Assembly: GCA_018436705.1 (NCBI GenBank)
Contig: JAHDLA010000033.1
Coordinates: 1-50,950 of the forward strand
From: Sedimentibacter sp.
GTDB taxonomy: Bacteria > Bacillota > Clostridia > Tissierellales > Sedimentibacteraceae
DNA: 50,950 nt
Direction: 5' to 3'
A program made the translations under genes and the position numbers. Below are positions 7,728 through 16,522 of this stretch, piece after piece. The stretch's first letter is position 1; each line of letters begins with the position of its first letter. Below the pieces are notes generated by a model. That model was not told where the DNA came from and ran no database searches. It worked only from the letters and a program-made list of their open reading frames with translations.

Positions 7728-8930
7728 TTATTTGCTCAGTTTCAGCCATTCAATAGCGGTATTGGCATAGACTGCGGAGCCTATGTAGAAAACATCCTCA
7801 TTGAAATTTACCTTAGGATGATGTTGAGGGTACGGGTATCCCTGCTCAGGAGAGCCACCGCCTAAAGCCATCATAACAGAAGGAACCTTTTCGCTGATAT
7901 AACCGAAGTCTTCAGAGCCGGTCATTTTTCCTCCAGGAAAGGCTGTGTCAAATCCTTTAACGGCTTTTTTTCCCAATAAATCTACATTGATTTTATGCAC
8001 CTGTCCATAGAGTTCTGGGTTGTTATAAACAGAAGGGCATTCCATTCTATATTCAACATTTGCTTCTGCTCTGAAAGTTGAGGCAGCTCCTTTTGAAATT
8101 TCAACAACTCTGTTTTTCATATATTCTCTTTCTTTTTCATCAAATGCCCGGATGCTTCCCTGAATAAATGCAGTGTCGGGAATTATGTTTGATGCATTTC
8201 CTCCGTGCATCTGTCCAATAGTAATAACAGTTGTGCTTGAAGGAGGTACTTCTCTTGAAATAATTTCCTGAAGTGAAATATGTATATGAGCAGCTACATT
8301 CAGTGGATCCACAGAATTGTTAGGCATTGCCCCATGACCGCCCTTACCTTTAATATCTATATGGAACATGTCTCCTGATGAAGTTACATATCCTCCATTA
8401 GGTACAAGCAGTGATCCAGCGGGTACCGGCATGCCGGAAAAGATATGGATCATAATTGCAGCATCCACCTTTGGGTTTTCAAGCACACCTGCTTCAATCA
8501 TTGCTTTTGCTCCCGACAGCTGTTCTTCAGCTGGCTGAAACATAAGCTTAACTGTTCCTTCAAGTTCGTCTTCGTGGTTTTTTAGAATCTGAGCAGCACC
8601 AAGCAGCATTGAAGCATGAGCATCATGGCCGCAGGCATGCATATTTTTTGTTGTTGATTTATAATCAAGCCCATTTTCTTCAAGTATGGGAAGAGCATCC
8701 ATGTCTGCTCTCAATAAAATAGTGCGTCCATTCTTTTTTCCGCCTGCTAGAGCTACAATTGCTGAATCGGTAATAACCTGAGGTTCATAACCCATCTCTT
8801 TCAGTCTGTTTATTACATATTCAGAAGTAATCGGCAAATCATGCCCAAGTTCGGCATTTTGATGTATATACCTTCTGTCCTTCACTATTACTTCCTGCAG
8901 TGTCTTAGCTTCATCTAAAATATTATTCAT
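7728..8930 (-). CDS. M20D family amidohydrolase, second copy
   Basis: A 400-residue cytosolic metallo-amidohydrolase, paralogous to the gene at 6485 but clearly diverged. It keeps HACGHDAHA, FQPAEEQLSG, the IHIFSGMP region, GGHGAMP, TGSEDFGY and QHHPKV, so all metal ligands appear present. The substrate is unknown. The start is supported by AAGGGGTGAT just upstream on the minus strand and by a consensus promoter. It is monocistronic. Together with the gene at 42559 the window has three M20D enzymes, which fits an organism living on peptides and conjugated amino acids. Confidence 0.9.
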   Translation of the reverse strand: MNNILDEAKTLQEVIVKDRRYIHQNAELGHDLPITSEYVINRLKEMGYEPQVITDSAIVALAGGKKNGRTILLRADMDALPILEENGLDYKSTTKNMHACGHDAHASMLLGAAQILKNHEDELEGTVKLMFQPAEEQLSGAKAMIEAGVLENPKVDAAIMIHIFSGMPVPAGSLLVPNGGYVTSSGDMFHIDIKGKGGHGAMPNNSVDPLNVAAHIHISLQEIISREVPPSSTTVITIGQMHGGNASNIIPDTAFIQGSIRAFDEKEREYMKNRVVEISKGAASTFRAEANVEYRMECPSVYNNPELYGQVHKINVDLLGKKAVKGFDTAFPGGKMTGSEDFGYISEKVPSVMMALGGGSPEQGYPYPQHHPKVNFNEDVFYIGSAVYANTAIEWLKLSK

Positions 8931-8966
8931 TATATCACCCCTTAGTTTGTCTGATAATTAGCATTT

Positions 8967-8995
8967 ATTATAAATCATTATCTATAAAAAGTCAA
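8967..8995 (-). promoter_or_regulatory. Sigma-A promoter of the minus-strand M20D gene
   Basis: On the minus strand TTGACT (8995-8990), a 17-bp spacer and TATAAT (8972-8967), about 37 bp upstream of the start codon. Confidence 0.8.
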
Positions 8996-9102
8996 AAACA
9001 TTTATAAATTTTAATAAATTTTTTTATTTGTAAGCATTTTTGCTTTAATTTTCCATTGGGCAGGTAAAGTAGATAGATTTTTATACATATAAAACAAAAT
9101 AT

Positions 9103-9163
9103 ATCTGTACACTATATAAAATAATAAACTGTATCTTTTCAAGGGTACAGATAAGATTATAAT
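9103..9163 (+). promoter_or_regulatory. Inverted repeat and -10 box upstream of the ECF S component
   Basis: ATCTGTAC (9103-9110) and GTACAGAT (9145-9152) form a perfect 8-bp inverted repeat, with an inner CTGTA/TACAG pair. A TATAAT box follows at 9158-9163 with a poor -35. The repeat spans the -35 region, so it could be an operator or a leader structure. No known riboswitch is recognised. Confidence 0.35.
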
Positions 9164-9198
9164 TAAGGTATAAATAACATTAAAAAGGGAGGTAAAGC

Positions 9199-9717
9199 AT
9201 GGAAGATAAGAAAATAAAAGAATTAGTATACACATCTCTGCTTGCGGCATTGGTTTGCGTTGCAACATTTATTATAAAGGTACCTTCGCCTGTAACAAAT
9301 GGGTATACTCATTTAGGAGATGGATTCATATTTATTGCTGTACTGTTGCTAGGTAAGAAAAACGGAGCGTGGGCAGGAGCAATAGGAGCTTCTTTAGCAG
9401 ATATTATCGGCGGCTATAGTTTTTATGCAGTACCAACATTTATAATTAAAGGAATAATGGCATTGATCATGGGTACAGTTGCTGAAAAACTGCCTGGAGG
9501 AATGAAGCATAAATGGATTGCAGGAGCTTTAGCGGGAAGTGTATGGCAGATATTTGCCTACTATGTTGTAGGTTCCGTGATGGTTGGAAGCTTTATTTCA
9601 ACAATTAGCGAAATTCCAGGCAACTCTATCCAATCAGCAGCGGGAATTATTTCTGCTACATTATTTATGACGGTGTTTAAACACACACCAATAGGCAGAG
9701 ACATGCTGGAATGTTAG
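9199..9717 (+). CDS. ECF transporter S component (substrate-binding membrane subunit)
   Basis: A 172-residue membrane protein with about five to six hydrophobic segments, the size of vitamin-binding S components of energy-coupling-factor transporters. The HLGDGFIFIAVLLLGKKNG block followed by GAIGASLADIIGGY matches the riboflavin/unknown-vitamin S-component group (COG4720-like). It has no neighbouring EcfA or EcfT genes, so it would share a general ECF module encoded elsewhere. Substrate unknown; the leader shows no FMN, TPP, THF or preQ1 riboswitch. It is translated from AAGGGAGGT and ends just before a bidirectional terminator. Confidence 0.8.
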   Translation: MEDKKIKELVYTSLLAALVCVATFIIKVPSPVTNGYTHLGDGFIFIAVLLLGKKNGAWAGAIGASLADIIGGYSFYAVPTFIIKGIMALIMGTVAEKLPGGMKHKWIAGALAGSVWQIFAYYVVGSVMVGSFISTISEIPGNSIQSAAGIISATLFMTVFKHTPIGRDMLEC

Positions 9718-9720
9718 GTA

Positions 9721-9757
9721 AAAAAATGAACCTGTTAGTTTATCAGGTTCATTTTTT
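9721..9757. terminator. Bidirectional terminator
   Basis: A 14-bp perfect stem AAAAAATGAACCTG / CAGGTTCATTTTTT with a 9-nt loop. It overlaps the end of the minus-strand zinc-ribbon gene. Confidence 0.9.
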
Positions 9758-10148
9758 ATGATTTTTGAATGAATTTTGTATGACATTTTTGGCAGGTAAC
9801 TGATATTTTTCCTCTTCCTCTCGGAACTCTCAGTTCCTGTTTACAATTAGGGCACTTAAAGTATTTATATGATTTGTTTGACTTTAAAATGCTGTACTTT
9901 GTGCTTAGCCAATCTTTTGCGGGATTCCAATAGTGAAGGAATTTGGTGTTTTCTTTTCGTCTTGCAATAATATTTTTTGACAGAGTTCTATAGATGCTCA
10001 TTAAGAATGCTGCGTATGATATTAATGTTAGAAGATTAAGGTTAAAAACATCACCTGTAAATGTTAGAACCATGCCTAATATAATAAGTGCTACAGTGAG
10101 CTGGTCTGTTCCATATCTCCCTGTCATAAAATTTCTAAAACCGTTCAT
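9756..10148 (-). CDS. Two-helix membrane protein with C-terminal zinc ribbon
   Basis: A 130-residue protein of unknown function. Residues about 17-55 form two adjacent hydrophobic helices. A basic linker follows, then a zinc ribbon with Cys99-x2-Cys102 and Cys119-x2-Cys122. The N-terminal MxxFMTGRYGTDQL phrase occurs in short clostridial membrane proteins of unknown role. It is translated from AAAGGAGAAATAA on the minus strand. It lies 17 bp downstream of the GerMN gene, so the two are probably co-transcribed. Confidence 0.7.
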   Translation of the reverse strand: MNGFRNFMTGRYGTDQLTVALIILGMVLTFTGDVFNLNLLTLISYAAFLMSIYRTLSKNIIARRKENTKFLHYWNPAKDWLSTKYSILKSNKSYKYFKCPNCKQELRVPRGRGKISVTCQKCHTKFIQKS

Positions 10149-10165
10149 TTATTTCTCCTTTACTT

Positions 10166-11542
10166 TTACTGATTTTCCTGAACAATTTCCGGATTTATGA
10201 AATCAGGAGGATACATAGCTGCAGTTATATCTCTACCATCGTCAAACTCTACGAAATTTTTCAGGGGTTCACCGTTAACTGTTATTTTTACGCTGTCAAT
10301 TCCAGGCATTGTTGTAAAAGTATATACCATAGATTCAAGCATCATTTGTCTTAAATCAGGTTTATCTTTGTAAGTATTTAAAAATTCAGAGTCAAAGTCT
10401 AAAACTAGTGTTGTGTTCTCAGCCTTTGCTTCTTGCAATGTAATACTTTCAGGAATTGGGCTTATTCCGTATGGTACATCTAAATCTTTGTATGCGTCAA
10501 ACAATTTTTGTGCCTTAAGTTCAATGGAATCTTCTGCCAATATTCCGGTTTTACTCATGTCAGTTTCATAATCATATAGGTAGTACCTGCCATCTATTTT
10601 GTATGCCATATAAAGCAGGTAGTTCGTTTCTGTGTTTGGTAGCAAATTCAAACTTTCGCTTGAAAGTCCATTGAAATAAGTATCTGTTTTTATTCTGTCG
10701 ACTGTAAAAGTAACACTGTATATGGGCCAATATCTATCAACATCAAAGATTGTTTTTACAAATGCGTTGTATGCAAGGGAAGCGTCTTTGCTTCCATCGT
10801 TGTATCCAGCGTATGAACTAGGAATATCAATAACAACGTTACCGTTATTATATGTTGTGTTTGTAACGTTTTTTATAACTGATTCCATACCGCTGTTTAC
10901 AGGTCCGTTTTGAAGCTGTTCAATCGCCATCCTAGTGATTGATTTGTCTTCCACAACAAAACGGGTAACTGGAATTAATTCATCGGTATATTCGGCAACA
11001 AAATATAATGTTAGGCCTTTAGTGTTAGCGGGTGACTGGTTAGTTGCATGATAGTACGCTCCGCTGGTATCATAGGTAACATTTATTGATAATGTTGATT
11101 TGTCAGGATCCGATATTAGATTTGAATTGAAAACAAATTTATAAATCCCGTCTTCGAGTCCAAGTCTTTTCTGATTGATATCTAGTGTCGTTAGTATAGG
11201 GTTATCCTTATTGACTGATATTGACATGTTTACAGAAGGAGAAACAAGTTCTAGTCCGCTTATACCATTTTTAACGATTTTATCATTTTTGTAAATATCA
11301 AGGGAAAAAATATTATCAGAAACGCTTTTTATTATTTCGTCATTTAAAGAAACATGACTTATAGTAATTGATTCCGGATTCAGTAAATCCTTTTCACCTG
11401 ATTCCAGGCTCAAAGTCCTTTCTTCCTGTGGAGTTTCTATTTCAATTGTTCCTCTATAATCTATCGGAGAAAGATTAAATAAATAAGTGGATGAAAACAG
11501 ACCTATTAGGGCTAATACAATAATATTGCTTAATATTTTCAT
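10166..11542 (-). CDS. GerMN-domain exported protein (spore germination/sporulation type)
   Basis: A 458-residue protein with one N-terminal hydrophobic segment (residues about 4-24) acting as signal or anchor. There is no lipobox cysteine, unlike Bacillus GerM. After a beta-rich region come two GerMN domains. The first is near 180-290 (LTLYFVAEY, AIEQLQNGP, NGNVVIDIPSSYAG). The second is near 320-440 (NYLLYMAYKIDGRYYLYDYE, TLVLDFDSEFLNTY, MLESMVYTFTTMPGIDSVKI). GerMN proteins act at the cell surface in sporulation and germination of Bacillus; the role here is inferred. The ribosome site (CGAGGTA) is weak. It precedes the zinc-ribbon membrane gene in an apparent operon. Confidence 0.75.
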   Translation of the reverse strand: MKILSNIIVLALIGLFSSTYLFNLSPIDYRGTIEIETPQEERTLSLESGEKDLLNPESITISHVSLNDEIIKSVSDNIFSLDIYKNDKIVKNGISGLELVSPSVNMSISVNKDNPILTTLDINQKRLGLEDGIYKFVFNSNLISDPDKSTLSINVTYDTSGAYYHATNQSPANTKGLTLYFVAEYTDELIPVTRFVVEDKSITRMAIEQLQNGPVNSGMESVIKNVTNTTYNNGNVVIDIPSSYAGYNDGSKDASLAYNAFVKTIFDVDRYWPIYSVTFTVDRIKTDTYFNGLSSESLNLLPNTETNYLLYMAYKIDGRYYLYDYETDMSKTGILAEDSIELKAQKLFDAYKDLDVPYGISPIPESITLQEAKAENTTLVLDFDSEFLNTYKDKPDLRQMMLESMVYTFTTMPGIDSVKITVNGEPLKNFVEFDDGRDITAAMYPPDFINPEIVQENQ

Positions 11543-11650
11543 ACAGTACCTCGTTTGTCGTTTTATAAAACCATTATATAATATATCATAAAAAAAATAA
11601 ACATTTTAATAAAAATTAGTTATTAAAATGAAAAAAATATGTAATTAATG

Positions 11651-11677
11651 GCATATGTATAATTGGTTTCATATAAT
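11651..11677 (+). promoter_or_regulatory. Possible sporulation-type (sigma-E/K-like) promoter
   Basis: GCATATG (11651-11657) and CATATAAT (11670-11677) are separated by 12 bp, upstream of two small genes. The -10 fits the mother-cell sigma pattern, but the spacing is slightly short. TATAAT alone also fits sigma-A. Confidence 0.3.
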
Positions 11678-11703
11678 AAATAAAAACGGCAGGAGTGATG
11701 AAG

Positions 11704-12009
11704 GTGGGCAGAAGAAATTATGATAGAGATATGTACAGCAAAATGTATGACATAATAGAGCTGATATATATTTTAAACAGATTATCAGAAAAGCCGTATG
11801 TGGACGACAGCTCAAAGCAGTATCTTATAGGTATGCTGAACAATATGGAATCCGTAAAAAGTAATTTTGACAGATATAGATATAAGGATTACGATCCTGG
11901 CAACACTCAGATTCACAGCAGTGGATACAGTGGGTACAACTATAAAGGGCAGAGCAGTTTTGGTGATAAAATAATTTTGTTTTTAAAATCATTAAATAAT
12001 GAACAATAA
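11704..12009 (+). CDS. Small hypothetical protein rich in Tyr, Asp and Ser
   Basis: I do not recognise this protein. From a GTG start at 11704 it has 101 residues; AGGAG at 11691-11695 lies 8 bases upstream. An ATG at 11698 is possible but too close to the ribosome site. Residues 1-60 look helical and charged, without a membrane segment. Residues 60-85 are rich in Tyr, Gly and Ser (RYRYKDYDPG, SSGYSGYNYKG), as in some spore-coat or surface proteins. It sits beside the tiny hydrophobic protein and opposite the GerMN operon, so a sporulation role is possible but unproven. Confidence 0.5.
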   Translation: MGRRNYDRDMYSKMYDIIELIYILNRLSEKPYVDDSSKQYLIGMLNNMESVKSNFDRYRYKDYDPGNTQIHSSGYSGYNYKGQSSFGDKIILFLKSLNNEQ

Positions 12010-12069
12010 AGTAACACTTTAATTGTCTTATGAATAATATATATAAAAATTAATTTTAGGAGGTTCTAT

Positions 12070-12279
12070 ATGTTTAACAATATATTAGGAGACAATGGGA
12101 ACAGCTTATTATTCTTCTTCCTGCTTTTGGTAGTTATTGGATGCATGTGCGGAGATGACGGATTGCTGGGCGGAATAGGTGGAATAGGCGATAATGATAG
12201 CTTATTATTCTTCTTCCTGTTGTTGGTTGTATTGTTCTGTAACTGCGATAAAGTAGGCGGAGCAGGAGATTGCTGCTAA
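12070..12279 (+). CDS. Tiny hydrophobic Gly/Cys-rich protein with internal duplication
   Basis: A 69-residue protein made of two copies of one unit: D-N/D-x-SLLFFFLLLVV followed by Cys-x-Cys and an acidic residue (CMCGDD, CNCDK). They are joined by a Gly-rich linker (GLLGGIGGIG). The nucleotide sequence also repeats (AGCTTATTATTCTTCTTCCT appears twice). Each unit would form one membrane helix ending in a cysteine pair. Short proteins with an FFFLLLVV core are common in spore-forming Clostridia and in Bacillus (YjcZ-like sporulation proteins), but I do not assign a family. AGGAGG eleven bases upstream and a strong terminator downstream support a real gene. Confidence 0.7.
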   Translation: MFNNILGDNGNSLLFFFLLLVVIGCMCGDDGLLGGIGGIGDNDSLLFFFLLLVVLFCNCDKVGGAGDCC

Positions 12280-12305
12280 TCATTTAACATAGTACATTTT
12301 TAAAA

Positions 12306-12336
12306 AGTCTTCCCGATTATTTTGGGAAGATTTTTG
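12306..12336 (+). terminator. Terminator of the tiny hydrophobic protein gene
   Basis: TCTTCCC (12308-12314) / GGGAAGA (12324-12330) stem followed by TTTTT. Confidence 0.8.
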
Positions 12337-12343
12337 TTTATCG

Positions 12344-12375
12344 TTAAAGGCTCTCAATAAACAGAGAGCCTTTAA
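12344..12375 (-). terminator. Perfect hairpin after the S9 peptidase gene
   Basis: A 12-bp perfect inverted repeat TTAAAGGCTCTC / GAGAGCCTTTAA with an 8-nt loop. It lies just beyond the stop codon of the minus-strand peptidase gene. No clear T-run follows on either strand, so terminator function is probable, not certain. Confidence 0.5.
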
Positions 12376-12399
12376 CACTATTTGCTGCATATATGAATT

Positions 12400-14379
12400 C
12401 TATCTCAAATATTTTTCAAACCAGTTTGTCATTTCCTCAAGTCTTTTAACTCTATGTCGTGGCTTTCCACTTCTGCTTAGTTCGTGATTTTCGTCTTTGA
12501 ACATGCACAGCCTTGCATCAACTCCGTGATATTTTAATGCAGTAAACATTTGAAGCCCTTCTGCCAGCCAGCAGCGATAATCCTTCTCCGAATGAATAAA
12601 TAATGTTGGTGTTACAGCTTGATTGGCATACTTCAAAGGCGAATGAAACCACATTTTTTCCGGATTATCCCAAGGTGTTGATTGATTCTGATCAGAGTTA
12701 AAGTAATATCCTATATCTGTAGTTCCAAATTTTGAAATCCAATTTGAGATGCTTCTCTGCGATACGGCGCATTTGAATCTGTCTGTGTGGCCTATAATCC
12801 AATTTGTCATAAATCCTCCGTAAGAACCTCCTGTTACGCCTATGTTACACTTGTCTATCTGGGGATATTTTTTAAGCACCAAGTCAGTAAATTTCATTAA
12901 ATCTTCGTAATCTATGGTTCCATATTTTCCTCTTATGTCAGCAAATTCATCGCCTCTGCCATCGCCGCCTCTCGGATTGCAGAAAAATACAAAATATCCT
13001 TCATTTGCCCAAACCTGCATTTCGTGATAAAAAATTTCACCGAATACGGTTTTTGGACCGCCGTGTATGTCGAGAATTGCAGGATAGCTCTTGTTTTCAT
13101 CATAGTTGACAGGTTTCAAAATATAACCTTCTATTTTTGTTCCGTCATTTATAAATTCCATTCTTTCAGGTTTTATTATGTTTTTAGTTTCTGATATCTT
13201 TTCATTAAATTTTGTTTTCTGAGTTGACCTGTTGTTTGCGTATGTATAAATTTCTTGAAGCTTATTACCCCTTAAGCCTATAAAGACTATTCCTTCGCTG
13301 CATATGTCAAAACAGTCTATTGACCCGTTGTCGGATGTTATTTTTTCAATGGTTCCGTCTAGTGAGAGTTTTTTGATAAAGGAGCTTTTATTTTCGGTTG
13401 ATACAAAGTACAGGCAGTTATCAAACACTCTGTAATCGGCGCCGCCTCCGTAACGGCAGTCTGACCCAACTGAATTGTGCATTCCGAAGTCATGTTCGCA
13501 TATCAGTTCTGCCTCTCCGTTTCTCAGCTTGTAGAAGTAAGGATTTTGGTTCAAGCCGTATTTATCCATTGATGAAGCTGCGAATACAATTTCATCGCCG
13601 ACAAATTCAGCAAAATCTATATTAAATTCATCTTCATCAATTAATCGCATTGCTTTTTCAGAGTATAGATCGTACAAATACAGTTCGTTTGTAAGTTCAA
13701 GTTTGTTGGTGTAATTTTGGGACGTATAAAGAACTTTTCCATCCTTAATACCTGTTATTGTAACATTTTCAAACTGTCCTGAAATCGGAACTATATCTTT
13801 AGTGCCTTTATCGAATAAGTACAGCCTGTTTCGTTTTTTGTTTATAAATCCCTCGCCGTTTGACCAAAATGGTATTTCATCCAAAATTTCATAATCTTTG
13901 TTTTCTTTTATTTTGTCAATTGCTTTATCCTTTTCATCTGACTTGTGTGAATGAAGATTTATGCCATAGTGGTCATATTCTGCTGTAATGAGGAACTTTT
14001 CATGAGCTATCTTTTGTATTTCATTGACTTTAAGGGGGATTCTCATGTATTCATAAGCTTCTCCTCCGTTAATGTCAATTGCGTAAAATACAGTCCAATG
14101 TTCTCCGTCTTCTGTTTTTTTCTTTAATTTTTCATCACGCATGGATTGAAAAAGCAGTGTGGTGTTGTCAAGCCATATAAAAGACTTTTCTTTGTTCATA
14201 TTGGTGAGTTTTTTGGATTCTCCGGTCAGGCAGTTGTAAGTCCAAATAGTTGAATCGTATTTATTATCGTCGTAATCAGAGGTGTGAACCACAAACGCTG
14301 CATGATTTTTATCCGGTGACAGCTCAATCCCCGATAAAAACTTATAATCCAAGAAATCTCTAAGCTTTATGTTTTCCAT
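12400..14379 (-). CDS. S9 family prolyl-oligopeptidase-type peptidase (DPP/acylaminoacyl-peptidase group)
   Basis: A cytosolic serine peptidase that releases dipeptides or N-acyl amino acids from short peptides. From the ATG at 14379 it has 659 residues. GGGAGGTTTATT upstream selects this start, although the frame is open to 14451. Residues 1-380 form the beta-propeller, with repeated WxD and YxYD blades. The C-terminal alpha/beta-hydrolase contains the nucleophile Ser519 in GGSYGG, with Asp600 (HSEKDYR) and His632 (DENHEL) completing the triad. No signal peptide is present. It is divergent from the M42 aminopeptidase gene, and both have their own promoters. Confidence 0.92.
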   Translation of the reverse strand: MENIKLRDFLDYKFLSGIELSPDKNHAAFVVHTSDYDDNKYDSTIWTYNCLTGESKKLTNMNKEKSFIWLDNTTLLFQSMRDEKLKKKTEDGEHWTVFYAIDINGGEAYEYMRIPLKVNEIQKIAHEKFLITAEYDHYGINLHSHKSDEKDKAIDKIKENKDYEILDEIPFWSNGEGFINKKRNRLYLFDKGTKDIVPISGQFENVTITGIKDGKVLYTSQNYTNKLELTNELYLYDLYSEKAMRLIDEDEFNIDFAEFVGDEIVFAASSMDKYGLNQNPYFYKLRNGEAELICEHDFGMHNSVGSDCRYGGGADYRVFDNCLYFVSTENKSSFIKKLSLDGTIEKITSDNGSIDCFDICSEGIVFIGLRGNKLQEIYTYANNRSTQKTKFNEKISETKNIIKPERMEFINDGTKIEGYILKPVNYDENKSYPAILDIHGGPKTVFGEIFYHEMQVWANEGYFVFFCNPRGGDGRGDEFADIRGKYGTIDYEDLMKFTDLVLKKYPQIDKCNIGVTGGSYGGFMTNWIIGHTDRFKCAVSQRSISNWISKFGTTDIGYYFNSDQNQSTPWDNPEKMWFHSPLKYANQAVTPTLFIHSEKDYRCWLAEGLQMFTALKYHGVDARLCMFKDENHELSRSGKPRHRVKRLEEMTNWFEKYLR

Positions 14380-14422
14380 AATAAACCTCCCTTTAGCGTA
14401 TATAATTCTAATGATATTATAT

Positions 14423-14451
14423 ATTTTAAACCATATGCGTGCAATTATCAA
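14423..14451 (-). promoter_or_regulatory. Promoter of the S9 peptidase gene
   Basis: On the minus strand TTGATA (14451-14446), a 17-bp spacer and TAAAAT (14428-14423). Confidence 0.65.
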
Positions 14452-14459
14452 TTAAAGTA

Positions 14460-14489
14460 TTGTAAATGTGAAAGGATTAGTAGTATAAT
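14460..14489 (+). promoter_or_regulatory. Promoter of the M42 peptidase operon
   Basis: TTGTAA (14460-14465), an 18-bp spacer and TATAAT (14484-14489), 32 bp upstream of the M42 start codon. Confidence 0.65.
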
Positions 14490-14521
14490 TCTATCATAAT
14501 ATTTTTTGGAGGGACAAGTAC

Positions 14522-15556
14522 TTGGAAACTAACATTAAATACACTCTTGAATTGTTGGAGGCAATAATTAGCATACCTAGTCCTACCGGATTTTGCAAGG
14601 ATGTTATGCAATATATTGAAAATAAAGCGGATGAAAGTGAATGCAGCATTTCAAGAAATAAAAAAGGTAACAGAATAATTGAAATAGAAGGAATTGATAA
14701 CAGCTATTGCACAGGAATTCCGGTTCATGTGGATACTTTGGGCGCAATGGTAAGATCAATAAATTCAGACGGTACATTAAAAATTACATCAATAGGCGGA
14801 AATATGTTTACAACCCTTGACGGTGAATATTGCAAAATTCATACAAGAACTGGGAAAATATATACTGGAACTATGATTTCGACGTCTCCTTCGGTACATG
14901 TGTATACTGATGCAAGAAGCAAAGAAAGAACCGAAGAAAATATGATGATAAGGCTTGATGAAAAAGTAAAAAATAAAGAAGATGTACAGAAGCTGGAAAT
15001 AGGCTCGGGTGATTTTATTTCCATAGATCCGAAGTTTATAATAACGCCTTCAGGTTTTATTAAATCAAGATATCTTGATGATAAGGCAGGAACAGCGTGT
15101 GCATTAAGCTTGATAGAAATGTTTAAAAGACTTGGAACGAAACCTAAGACTAATGTTAAAATTATAATTTCATCCTATGAAGAAGTCGGTCATGGGTGCT
15201 CTAGCATACCAGATGATATAGATGAGCTTGTAGCAATTGATATGGGTTGCATAGGTTTGGATCTGTCTTGTACAGAGCATGATGTATCAATTTGTGCCAA
15301 GGATGGCTCAGGTCCATATGATTATGACATTACCAATAAATTAATGGGACTGGCTAAAAAACATAAATTAAATTATGCAGTTGATATATATCCGATGTAT
15401 GGCTCGGACGTATCCGCTTCTTTAAAGGGAGGAAATGATATAAGAGGAGCTCTTATCGGTCCGGGGGTTCACGCTTCACACGGAATGGAAAGAACTCATG
15501 TTGAGGGTATAGAAAACACTATTAAATTGATTTATGCATATTTGACGGAGCAGTAA
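14522..15556 (+). CDS. M42 family metallo-aminopeptidase
   Basis: A cytosolic, usually dodecameric dinuclear-metal aminopeptidase that trims peptides (glutamyl/deblocking aminopeptidase group); 344 residues, normal length. Metal ligands and the catalytic base are visible: His69 and Asp71 (HVDTLG), Asp186 or Asp187 (YLDDKAG), Glu220-Glu221 (SSYEEVGHG), Asp240 (AIDMG) and the late histidines in VHASHGMERTH. The start is TTG at 14522, with GGAGGG eight bases upstream. It is followed by an AEC transporter and an RNA methylase with short gaps, which suggests one transcript. Confidence 0.9.
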   Translation: METNIKYTLELLEAIISIPSPTGFCKDVMQYIENKADESECSISRNKKGNRIIEIEGIDNSYCTGIPVHVDTLGAMVRSINSDGTLKITSIGGNMFTTLDGEYCKIHTRTGKIYTGTMISTSPSVHVYTDARSKERTEENMMIRLDEKVKNKEDVQKLEIGSGDFISIDPKFIITPSGFIKSRYLDDKAGTACALSLIEMFKRLGTKPKTNVKIIISSYEEVGHGCSSIPDDIDELVAIDMGCIGLDLSCTEHDVSICAKDGSGPYDYDITNKLMGLAKKHKLNYAVDIYPMYGSDVSASLKGGNDIRGALIGPGVHASHGMERTHVEGIENTIKLIYAYLTEQ

Positions 15557-15573
15557 GATAGAAAGGACTTGAT

Positions 15574-16512
15574 GTGGAAAATTTATTATTCTCAATTAAT
15601 GTTGTATTGCCAATATTTTCTCTGATGATGATAGGATATTTTCTAAGACAGATAAAAATATTTGACAAAGATTTTCTTGTGAAGGCAAATAATTTTGCAT
15701 TTAAAGCGCTTCTTCCGGTGCTTTTATTTAATAATATATATAAGAGTCATATTTCAGATTCGGTTAACACACGTTTGATTTTGTTTGCTATAAGTATAGT
15801 TTTGATTCTGGTAGGCATAATGTTTATAGTGGTTCCCAAATTTGAAAAAGATAAAAGAAACCGCGGCGTAATAATACAGGCCATATATAGAAGCAACTTT
15901 GTGCTTTTCGGTGTTACGCTCAGCAAGAATATTTTTGGAGACGCTAACCTGGAAGTTGTTACAAGCCTTACTGCAGTAATAATACCGTTGTTTAATTTTC
16001 TGGCCGTAGTAATATTGGACTGGTATTCAGAAGTAAAGAGTAATTTATTAGATACTGCCGTAAATATAGTTAAAAATCCGTTAATAATAGGTTCTGTTCT
16101 TGGCATCGTATTTTCTATTTTTGGCATAAGGCTTCCGGGTTTTGTGGAAAATGTGGTGTCTGATGTAGCAGGAATGGCTACGCCGCTTGCTTTGATGGTG
16201 CTTGGCGGTGAGATTGAAATCAAAAATTTATCAAAGAATGTAAGGCACATATATTTTGCCGCATTTGGCAGACTTATACTATTTCCGGCAATTATACTTA
16301 TTGCCGCAGTATTGATTGGCTTTAGGGATGTTGAGCTTGGAGCACTGCTAAGCATGTCTGCTCCGTCATGTGCTGTTTCAAGCTATACAATGGCTCAGCA
16401 ATATGATTGTAACTATGAATTGGCTGGACAGCTTGTATTTGTTACTACTATGATATGTCCTTTGACTATATTCATGTTCATATATTTACTGAAGACTTTT
16501 GCTCTAATTTAA
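15574..16512 (+). CDS. AEC family transporter (auxin efflux carrier-like permease)
   Basis: A 312-residue inner-membrane permease with about ten hydrophobic segments. The N-terminal MMIGYFLR.I..FD motif, the central PLALMVLGGEIE segment and the C-terminal SAPSCAVSSYTMAQQY motif are typical of the AEC (PF03547) family. Bacterial members carry malate, other organic acids or amino acids; the substrate here is unknown. The GTG start follows GAAAGGA. The gene starts 17 bp after the M42 stop codon and ends 10 bp before the methylase start. Confidence 0.88.
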   Translation: MENLLFSINVVLPIFSLMMIGYFLRQIKIFDKDFLVKANNFAFKALLPVLLFNNIYKSHISDSVNTRLILFAISIVLILVGIMFIVVPKFEKDKRNRGVIIQAIYRSNFVLFGVTLSKNIFGDANLEVVTSLTAVIIPLFNFLAVVILDWYSEVKSNLLDTAVNIVKNPLIIGSVLGIVFSIFGIRLPGFVENVVSDVAGMATPLALMVLGGEIEIKNLSKNVRHIYFAAFGRLILFPAIILIAAVLIGFRDVELGALLSMSAPSCAVSSYTMAQQYDCNYELAGQLVFVTTMICPLTIFMFIYLLKTFALI

Positions 16513-16522
16513 GGAGAATTAA

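Noticed and set aside
9020..9198. preQ1, THF or FMN riboswitch before the ECF S component
   Set aside because: None of the conserved cores could be found.
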